Below, piece by piece: positions 1 through 5,360 of a DNA stretch of 5,360 bases (positions are counted from its first letter, which is position 1; the number at the start of each line of letters is the position of its first letter). Below the pieces are notes generated by a model, which did no database searches, was not told the DNA's origin, and saw nothing but the letters and a program-made list of their open reading frames with translations. Both the position numbers and the translations under genes were made by a program. The DNA is from a bacterium (GTDB lineage Bacteria > AUK180 > JAQVHJ01), in NCBI GenBank assembly GCA_028696285.1, contig JAQVHJ010000190.1, forward strand, positions 1 to 5,360. The letters are read 5' to 3'.

Positions 1-2
1 CA

Positions 3-626
3 AAATCGAAACTTTATCGGCTCTATTCAAACCAGAACAATTCAATAGACCTTGCGGACTTTTTTAACGGTAATGGCATTACAATATTTGAAGGCCAGCG
101 TTTAGATCACTCAACGAAAAAATTTATTCTCGGCTTGATAGCGGCAGGAGAGTATAAATATTCTTTATCCAATCCTTCTGATGAGATCTCGAGAATAATG
201 GTCTTTGAAGAGGCGCATGAAATTATAAAAGGTTCTGATTCTATCGACACCCCCATTAAAGAAACCAGTATCTATGAAAAAATGTTCATGGAAAGCCGGG
301 GTTTGGGAACCGCATTGATTTTGATCGCTCAGAATATTTCTTTAATTCCATTAACTGTTCGTCAGAACTGTCCTAATTTATTTACCTTCAAGCTGACAAA
401 TGAAGAAGATCTTAAATTAATAATGCGGAGTATTGGTCGGGACGAAAGGATAGATCACCGCGATCTAATAAGGTACATATCTAACAAGGGTATAGGTTAT
501 GCAACGGTTAAGATAGGGAATGTGGAGGATTATCTTAAGGCACAACCGGTCGAAGTTAAATTTGATTATCAAAAAAAACCAAGGATAACAGATGAAGAGA
601 TTAGGGATATTATTCTTCATAATTAG
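3..626 (+). CDS. HerA/DUF87-type P-loop ATPase (DNA translocase/helicase family), 3' part
   Basis: This is the C-terminal 207 residues of a gene whose reading frame is open to the left edge, so the true start and the Walker A motif lie upstream; a TTG at 135 is internal and not a start. Seen: a strand-helix segment before Walker B, then a hydrophobic strand ending in FEEAH (visible residues 68-72, bases 204-218), the Walker B glutamate pair typical of HerA-like ATPases. An RGLGTALILIAQN strand follows (about residues 99-111), then TVRQNC, then FKLTNEEDLKLI (about 129-140), the arrangement seen after Walker B in HerA/DUF87 proteins. The tail has the usual PVEVKF then ITDEEI pattern. Known of the family: hexameric ATPases that translocate DNA, acting in repair with NurA or in anti-phage systems with SIR2-like, DUF4297 or other effectors. 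A partner could lie upstream and cannot be judged. The stop is TAG, 35 bases inside the next gene. Family confidence is high; biological role is unknown. Confidence 0.85.
   Translation, partial: KSKLYRLYSNQNNSIDLADFFNGNGITIFEGQRLDHSTKKFILGLIAAGEYKYSLSNPSDEISRIMVFEEAHEIIKGSDSIDTPIKETSIYEKMFMESRGLGTALILIAQNISLIPLTVRQNCPNLFTFKLTNEEDLKLIMRSIGRDERIDHRDLIRYISNKGIGYATVKIGNVEDYLKAQPVEVKFDYQKKPRITDEEIRDIILHN
581..585 (+). promoter_or_regulatory. Shine-Dalgarno sequence for the outer-membrane protein gene
   Basis: AAGGA lies six bases upstream of the ATG at 592, inside the coding sequence of the ATPase gene. It supports this ATG as the start despite the 35-base overlap. The next in-frame alternative, TTG at 628, would remove the Lys-Arg n-region and half of the signal peptide. 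Confidence 0.7.
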
Positions 627-663
627 CTTGATTTTAATTAATATTAGCTTGAAATCATTTTCA
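592..663 (+). other. Signal peptide of the outer-membrane protein
   Basis: Residues 1-24: positive start (Lys2, Arg3), an uninterrupted hydrophobic core rich in Ile and Leu (residues 4-20), then Lys-Ser-Phe-Ser before Gln-Glu. There is no cysteine near the cleavage site, so this is a Sec/SPI-type signal and not a lipoprotein signal. The exact cleavage residue is uncertain by one or two positions. Confidence 0.75.
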
Positions 664-3600
664 CAAGAAATAATTCCTGAGACAATTGAGAATAACCGAA
701 ACGTGATTTATGAAGATTTATTCTTATTGATCAGATTAATGGACATCGAAGACAGGGAATATCTTCTTTCGGGAAAGCATGTTAACAGGATTCGAGCGGC
801 ATATATTTTAATTAATATTTTAGAAGCAATTTCGTTGTTGGATGCAAACCCTGCATTAAAAGAACAAGTTGGATTGACAGAAGAAGAGAAGCATATAATT
901 AAAAGTCTATTATTTGAACTTAACCCTGAAATCAAGGCCCTGAATTATAAACCTAAGATACCTCTTCCCAAGGAACAGGAAATAATAAAGAAAAGCAATA
1001 AAATGACCAAAGACCTGAATTATAATTCACAGTTGGCAAGCTCAGAAGAGACTGTTATAGAAATTTCAGAAGAGGAATATTTTTATCCTGTTATTGAAGA
1101 GTCGAAAGAAATGAAAACGGAAATGGAAAAGAAAGAAGAATTTCTCCATTTTTCATTTTCTGCATTTTATAATTCCAGTTTATTAGAAGGAGAAAATTGT
1201 ATAGATCCCGATACCAAATTAAATATTTATGAAAATACCGGCGAGTTCTTTTCGCAGGCCTTTAATATAAAACTACAAAGATATTTCAATGATGATCGTT
1301 TGTTTTTTGATTTTGTAACCAGTTATGATTCATTAGATTTACCCGAAAACTATGAATTTGAAAGGAACCACATTTATTTCCAACCAAGAAGATTTAATTA
1401 TGCATTAAACTTATTTGAATATGAGCGTCCTGATAAGTTTATTTTAAAAGGAGGAATTCTTGAACCAATCTTTTGGAGTCCATACTCTGTTGATACTTTA
1501 TCAAATACCGGCTTTTTATTTAATTATAAAAAGAACCTGTCAATACTGTTAATAAAATGCAGATATCCAAGAATTACATGGCAGGATAATTATTTTGACA
1601 TACACAAAGGAAACTTTGAAAGCTGGGGATTGGGAGTAAAGTATGGGGGGATGATTTTTGAAAACACAAACATGAATATTTTCGCAGCAGATGTTGAGGA
1701 TAATATACACAGTCTTCCCGAAAAAGAAAGGATGAAAACGGTGTATATGAAAGATGAACTGGAAGATTATTCAACAAATGTTTTGAATTTTTCTATAATT
1801 ACTCTTGATAACCTTGAACTCGTTTACAATGATATTATTATTTTAAGGGAGTATCTATGCATTCTTTCGGAAAAGTATGAATTTACATATTCAGGCGGGC
1901 ACACGGAATATCTTGGATTTGAGGATTTAAGAACGGTATTTTATTCATTCCAAACATTTTACGATGCCCAGGGAAACCCGATAAAATTTCCGGAACCACT
2001 TCCGGTTCCATATCAAAAGGAAGAATATGTAAAAAAGGTTACCGGGATAATTAATGAATTTAACTGGATACTAAACCAGATTAATTTTATCATTTCAAAT
2101 GATTATGATGAAAACGGGGTTATCATTGATCCCGGAATAACCGGAGAGAGGCTGAAGCAAATGAATATAAGCATGTCAGAAGCGGTACATGCGTTAAGGG
2201 AGTTCAACGAAAGAGTAAAATACTATTCAGAGAATACCGCATCTAACTATTGTAAGCATTCATTAATACCGTTATGGAATATGATAAAGGGACTGAATCC
2301 GGGATATAACGAAGAGATTCAGAACGAGATGAATTTTTTATTAAATGAAACATACGCGTTGATGGAGTTGGGATTGAATAACATTAGTATATTAACCGGT
2401 GATTTTAAAAGTGATGAAGATTGCTTTGTTTATAATTATTCACTGGCGATTCCCACAGAACCCGACACAGAAATTGTTGAAATAACAAGAGAGTCTTACT
2501 TCATAACCGGCGGAGACCTCAGGATTAATTTAAGGGATCTTGAAAATTCAGCGATATATTCAGAAGTTTCAATAATGCAAAGCAAAGATTCTCTTGAAAC
2601 AGAAAGAGCTTCAGCGTTTCATTCAAGCGCAAATCTTGAATTCGGAAACATACTTATTTACACTTCATTTCATAATATAGGGGTTAATTATGATAATCCC
2701 CTTGTACATAAAAAGCTCGATTTATATGATCAATATAAGGTCTTGGAACACGGGAACTATCCATATTTACCGGGGACTCGCGGAGGGAATATAGATTCAA
2801 TGTTTAAAATACCTTTAAAAGACAGAATGCAAATGCTGTTTGGTTTAGGAATGAAAACCGAGCTTTGGGAAACAGAAAGAATTATTGATAATTCAAAATA
2901 TGGAATTCTGGGAATGAATTATTCAAATGATAACGGTGAAATGAGTTGGACTTATGCAAGCGGATCTTCATTATTTGAGTTGGAATCCGGGGAGATTCTT
3001 TCTCCTGCAAGTTTAACAAGGTTAAACGGGAACGGAAAAATTTCAGGTACTAACGGATCATCATTGACTTTTGAAATAAAGGACGAGGTTATTCGGGATA
3101 AGGAAAGTTCTATCGTAGTCTTGAGAGAAAATGATTCTAATATTTCTGCTAACTTAAATTATAATAATCTTTACTTGATTTTATCCGGATTTTATTTGGG
3201 AGAAAAACTCTCACCGGAAGAAGAAGATTATCACAACATCATTTTCCACGGGAATTTACTTTATAAATTATACTTAAATGACCAGAAGACTTTGATACTA
3301 ACGCCGGAATTTAAATATAAAACGCGGCAAAGCGCTTCTTCCGGAGTTGTAACGGAAAAAATGAAGGAGTTAGGATCAGGATCGGTCGTCAATTGGATTA
3401 TAAACCATAATTTTAATTTGGGCTTATCTTTATTTTATACGAAGCAGGATATAGATCAATCGTTAATAGATCCGGTTACACATGAAGTAATTTTGGATAT
3501 TTTTAATGAGCCTGTATCAGGCTTTTCATGCAATAGTTTTTCTGCATCATTACTCTTGAATTATAAGCCGAAATATATTGAAGGAGTTAATTTTTCAAAT

Positions 3601-3942
3601 GAGATAATTCAAAAACAGGTTAATTATAAAGAATACGACAGCCCTGCCAAAGAAATCCGGTTTCATAATAAATTTAGAGCAGGGTATGATTTCGTAAGAA
3701 AAGATTTTTTAAAGGGTAACGTTGAATATATTAACCTTTCATGGACAAACAGTTCATCAAAGGAAAATACGTCTCTTTACTCCGAACCGAAAAAGAATGC
3801 GGATTTAATATCCTTAAATATTCTTGTTAATACTACGGAGAGCAGCGAGATTAAATTTAGTTATATATTAAATAGGCTTTTTACAGATGAACTGGAAAGA
3901 AATTATTCGAACCTTTTAATTGCAGGGACATGGAGGTTTTAA
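592..3942 (+). CDS. Large outer-membrane beta-barrel protein with SLH-like N-terminus
   Basis: A complete 1116-residue exported protein that I cannot assign to a named family. Residues 1-24 are a signal peptide: Lys-Arg n-region, long Ile/Leu core, probable cleavage near Ser-Phe-Ser|Gln. Residues about 38-118 are helical and resemble an SLH domain plus the short helix that follows it in SLH-porins. Residues about 120-183 are a Lys/Glu-rich linker. From about 184 the protein shows alternating aromatic/polar strands and Asn/Asp/Gly-rich loops, and it ends with LLIAGTWRF, a good C-terminal beta-signal for BAM-dependent insertion. Residues about 385-600 are mainly helical and interrupt the strand-rich body. 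Cysteines are few (six). Inference: an outer-membrane barrel with a periplasmic N-terminal domain, perhaps binding peptidoglycan or its secondary polymer; transport substrate unknown. It overlaps the ATPase gene by 35 bases and the lipoprotein gene by one, so it is probably in the same operon. Reading frame and export are secure; the barrel is likely; the SLH assignment is tentative. Confidence 0.85.
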   Translation: MKRLGILFFIISLILINISLKSFSQEIIPETIENNRNVIYEDLFLLIRLMDIEDREYLLSGKHVNRIRAAYILINILEAISLLDANPALKEQVGLTEEEKHIIKSLLFELNPEIKALNYKPKIPLPKEQEIIKKSNKMTKDLNYNSQLASSEETVIEISEEEYFYPVIEESKEMKTEMEKKEEFLHFSFSAFYNSSLLEGENCIDPDTKLNIYENTGEFFSQAFNIKLQRYFNDDRLFFDFVTSYDSLDLPENYEFERNHIYFQPRRFNYALNLFEYERPDKFILKGGILEPIFWSPYSVDTLSNTGFLFNYKKNLSILLIKCRYPRITWQDNYFDIHKGNFESWGLGVKYGGMIFENTNMNIFAADVEDNIHSLPEKERMKTVYMKDELEDYSTNVLNFSIITLDNLELVYNDIIILREYLCILSEKYEFTYSGGHTEYLGFEDLRTVFYSFQTFYDAQGNPIKFPEPLPVPYQKEEYVKKVTGIINEFNWILNQINFIISNDYDENGVIIDPGITGERLKQMNISMSEAVHALREFNERVKYYSENTASNYCKHSLIPLWNMIKGLNPGYNEEIQNEMNFLLNETYALMELGLNNISILTGDFKSDEDCFVYNYSLAIPTEPDTEIVEITRESYFITGGDLRINLRDLENSAIYSEVSIMQSKDSLETERASAFHSSANLEFGNILIYTSFHNIGVNYDNPLVHKKLDLYDQYKVLEHGNYPYLPGTRGGNIDSMFKIPLKDRMQMLFGLGMKTELWETERIIDNSKYGILGMNYSNDNGEMSWTYASGSSLFELESGEILSPASLTRLNGNGKISGTNGSSLTFEIKDEVIRDKESSIVVLRENDSNISANLNYNNLYLILSGFYLGEKLSPEEEDYHNIIFHGNLLYKLYLNDQKTLILTPEFKYKTRQSASSGVVTEKMKELGSGSVVNWIINHNFNLGLSLFYTKQDIDQSLIDPVTHEVILDIFNEPVSGFSCNSFSASLLLNYKPKYIEGVNFSNEIIQKQVNYKEYDSPAKEIRFHNKFRAGYDFVRKDFLKGNVEYINLSWTNSSSKENTSLYSEPKKNADLISLNILVNTTESSEIKFSYILNRLFTDELERNYSNLLIAGTWRF
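703..945 (+). other. Degenerate SLH-like domain plus SLH-porin helix
   Basis: This covers residues 38-118 of the outer-membrane protein. YEDLFLLIRLMDI lines up with the first SLH helix (usually YxAlexLaexGi), and LLSGKHVNRIRAAYILINIL lines up with the second half (usually FRPnapiTRAEfAamLvraL), keeping Arg66 and Ala69-Ala70. The following LTEEEKHIIKSLLFELNPEI resembles the LTxEDlxxLxxLxeEFxpEL helix that follows SLH domains in cyanobacterial and other SLH-porins. Missing are the FxDVxxxHW entry motif and the GYPDG turn, so ligand binding may be altered or lost. The alignment was made by eye from memory of the family. Confidence 0.5.
1744..2391 (+). other. Mostly helical insertion within the beta-barrel protein
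   Basis: Residues about 385-600 of the outer-membrane protein break the beta-strand pattern. Helix-like stretches are about 386-428, 476-502, 518-547 and 556-599, with amphipathic spacing of Ile/Leu/Met. They are separated by a Pro-rich hinge (residues 467-473) and a DYDENG loop (504-509). Strand-rich sequence resumes near residue 611 and continues to the C-terminus. It could be a large surface or periplasmic domain between strands, or a plug-like domain. Boundaries are approximate. Confidence 0.5.
3932..3936 (+). promoter_or_regulatory. Shine-Dalgarno sequence for the lipoprotein gene
   Basis: GGAGG lies five bases before the ATG at 3942, inside the last codons of the preceding gene, where it encodes part of the terminal Trp-Arg. 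With the TAATG stop-start overlap it fixes the start of the lipoprotein gene and points to translational coupling. Confidence 0.8.
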
Positions 3943-4001
3943 TGAGGGCAAAGGGTTTTCTTGTAATTTTAATTTTTCTGATAGTTCTTTTTGAATCATG
4001 T
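3942..4001 (+). other. Lipoprotein signal peptide and relaxed lipobox
   Basis: Residues 1-20: Met-Arg-Ala-Lys start, a hydrophobic core from Phe6 to Phe17, then Glu-Ser-Cys20. Ser at -1 fits signal peptidase II, but Phe at -3 and Glu at -2 depart from the usual Leu-(Ala/Ser)-(Gly/Ala)-Cys. Relaxed lipoboxes are known in some lineages such as spirochaetes. After Cys20 comes Val-Arg-Phe-Glu-Glu-Pro, an extended tether-like sequence. Confidence 0.65.
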
Positions 4002-5360
4002 GTCCGGTTCGAAGAACCGTTTCTCCCTTCGGATGAAAAAATAACGGGTAGTGATAAATTCCCGGCTATTAAATTTACCGGGTCTACGCCGTTGGATGGA
4101 AGCAAAATTAAAAGGAACTATGTTAAGGTTCAATGGGAGATGTATGACGACAAGTACTACCCCGGGGATTGCAGTTATAAGTTATTTTTAAATAGCGAGC
4201 AGATAAGTGGAGATATTTCTGAATTTGAAAAATTAATTACTCATTTGAACCGGGGTGAGCAAACAGTAAAAGTAATTTGTAAAACTCCCGACAACAGGAA
4301 AGCGTCAGCAGAAGTTGATTTTACAGTTGAGACAAATTATGAAAATGACTGGGTTCCGCCCGAGATACAGGGATATGATTTTTATCATCCGCATCATAGT
4401 GAATATTTTTTTATTTCATCAGACGGAATTGAATGGAAAAATTCAAGATATCTTGAATTCGAGATTTATCCGGATTATTTTTCTGTTCTTTTAAATTGGG
4501 ATTTTTGTTTTAGAGACAAAAATGACCAAACACCCATTGACGAGTTAGAGTACCAAATAAAATTGTTAACAGGGGTTTTAGAATCAGAGTGGATATCATT
4601 GGCTTTTGCAACACAATTTATTTTTGATATTAAAGAATACGAAAAGATATTTTTATGCAATTTCGACGAAGGGAAATTAATATCGATTCAAGTTCGATGT
4701 TTGGACGGCTGTGGAAATATAAGTGATTATATTGAAAAGAAAATAAAGATATCCTTATACCCGCCTCAACTTGATTTTTACTTTTTTGGGTGGGATTCCG
4801 AGGTTGGCAAAGAGTATTTTAAAAAGATTTGGATTGAAGGCATAGCAGAAGATAAGATTCCCGGATATTCGGTTTTTATTAAAAACAATTCGAACTACTC
4901 TGGTTATGTCACGGTAAAAAATGAATTTACAAAATATACACTATCTGTACTAGACCATGGAAACATTCAAACTATTGCTGATATTGAAAAGCCTTTGAAG
5001 ATCTATGATATGTTAAAAAAGGAAAATATTGAAGACGGATTTTTTATTTACGGAAAGCAGGGAAAGGAAATTCGGATGGTTTGTGACAGGAATTTTCAGA
5101 ATATACTTGATTATGAAATATATGATCCAAATGTAGATATTAATGAATTGAAGAAATTGATTTTGTGTTATGAACTTGATGGAATAACCACGAAGAATAA
5201 ATTTCGTATTAATGGAAACTGGGGAATGACCGGAATATTTTATGATCAGGAAGGATATTATTATAAATACCCGACATTTGAATGCGAATTTAGAAAACCT
5301 ATAATTGAAACGGAATGTAAGGAGCTGTTTATCGAGGAAAAGAATCTAACGTTTACCGTA
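3942..5360 (+). CDS. Predicted lipoprotein with Ig/FN3-like domains, 5' part
   Basis: The first 473 codons of a gene that runs off the right edge; no stop occurs in frame. Residues 1-19 form a lipoprotein-type signal (Arg2, Lys4, hydrophobic core) with Cys20 as probable lipid-modified residue. The box is Phe-Glu-Ser-Cys, a relaxed form with Phe at -3 and Glu at -2. Residues about 41-131 look like an Ig/FN3-like beta-sandwich (VKVQW strand, YKLFLN, QTVKVICK, VDFTVE). Residues about 165-271 look like a second one, with an NWDFCF strand and an ISIQVRCLDGCGN strand, the usual places for a core disulfide (Cys189-Cys253). Residues 280-473 are beta-rich with no recognised domain. Eleven cysteines are present, unusually many. 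Inference: an exported, membrane-anchored adhesion or scaffold protein, likely working with the outer-membrane protein encoded just upstream (one-base overlap). No enzymatic motif was seen. Export is well supported; the lipidation site and domain identities are moderate. Confidence 0.8.
   Translation, partial: MRAKGFLVILIFLIVLFESCVRFEEPFLPSDEKITGSDKFPAIKFTGSTPLDGSKIKRNYVKVQWEMYDDKYYPGDCSYKLFLNSEQISGDISEFEKLITHLNRGEQTVKVICKTPDNRKASAEVDFTVETNYENDWVPPEIQGYDFYHPHHSEYFFISSDGIEWKNSRYLEFEIYPDYFSVLLNWDFCFRDKNDQTPIDELEYQIKLLTGVLESEWISLAFATQFIFDIKEYEKIFLCNFDEGKLISIQVRCLDGCGNISDYIEKKIKISLYPPQLDFYFFGWDSEVGKEYFKKIWIEGIAEDKIPGYSVFIKNNSNYSGYVTVKNEFTKYTLSVLDHGNIQTIADIEKPLKIYDMLKKENIEDGFFIYGKQGKEIRMVCDRNFQNILDYEIYDPNVDINELKKLILCYELDGITTKNKFRINGNWGMTGIFYDQEGYYYKYPTFECEFRKPIIETECKELFIEEKNLTFTV

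Noticed and set aside
571..592. Run of eight A's just before the gene overlap, as a possible slippery site fusing the ATPase to the outer-membrane protein.
   Set aside because: The outer-membrane protein frame has a TAA at 586-588 just upstream of its ATG, so a slip at the A-run would terminate and not make a fusion.
135..626. TTG at 135 as the start of a small stand-alone 163-residue ATPase.
   Set aside because: The frame is open to the window edge and the upstream residues continue the ATPase fold directly before Walker B, so the TTG is an internal Leu.
631..819. A 15-base repeat (ATTTTAATTAATATT) at 631-645 and 805-819.
   Set aside because: Both copies encode Ile-Leu-Ile-Asn-Ile with common AT-rich codons; low complexity and only two copies, so no repeat element.
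874..899. TTGACA and TATAAT, a possible sigma-70 promoter inside the outer-membrane protein gene.
   Set aside because: The spacer is only 14 bases, well short of about 17, and the site lies deep in a coding region with no gene start nearby; expected by chance in AT-rich DNA.
1990..2009. Two competing 6-bp hairpins (CCGGAA/TTCCGG and GGAACC/GGTTCC).
   Set aside because: They fall in codons of a Pro-rich hinge (Pro-Glu-Pro-Leu-Pro-Val-Pro) and lack a T-run; repetitive proline codons explain the symmetry.
4005..4019. 6-bp hairpin with a 3-base loop (CGGTTC-GAA-GAACCG) just after the lipoprotein Cys codon.
   Set aside because: Short, inside coding sequence, and not followed by a true T-tract; no evidence of termination or regulation.
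708..4660. Four antisense open frames of 61-75 codons (708-935, 1574-1777, 3881-4105, 4475-4660).
   Set aside because: Each lies opposite a well-supported long gene, and none of their translations resembles a protein family; they look like shadow frames.

Overview
The window is a fully coding, single-strand, AT-rich stretch (roughly one third G+C by eye). It carries three consecutive plus-strand genes with no intergenic DNA. The first and last are cut by the window edges. There is no RNA gene, mobile element, CRISPR array or terminator that I can support.

Layout: (1) positions 3-626 hold the C-terminal ~207 residues of a HerA/DUF87-type P-loop ATPase, including Walker B; the Walker A part lies upstream. 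(2) Positions 592-3942 hold a complete 1116-residue exported protein. It has a signal peptide, a short helical N-terminal domain that looks like a degenerate S-layer-homology (SLH) domain, an acidic linker, and a long beta-strand-rich body ending in Trp-Arg-Phe, as outer-membrane beta-barrels do. A mostly helical segment interrupts the body. (3) Positions 3942-5360 hold the first 473 codons of a predicted lipoprotein with Ig/fibronectin-III-like domains and many cysteines; its stop lies beyond the window.

Genes 1 and 2 overlap by 35 bases and genes 2 and 3 overlap by one base (TAATG). Each downstream start has a Shine-Dalgarno sequence inside the preceding gene, so the three are probably co-transcribed and perhaps translationally coupled.

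The organism is a bacterium with an outer membrane (beta-barrel protein plus lipoprotein). The SLH-porin-like plan is typical of diderms that tether the outer membrane through SLH-OMPs (Negativicutes, Cyanobacteria, Deinococcota and several uncultured phyla). The low G+C and weak resemblance to well-known families suggest a little-studied lineage, but I cannot name it.

Genes 2 and 3 plausibly form an envelope pair: an outer-membrane protein and a partner lipoprotein. A cytoplasmic DNA-translocase-type ATPase directly upstream is the odd part. Whether it is functionally linked or only a neighbour cannot be settled from this window.
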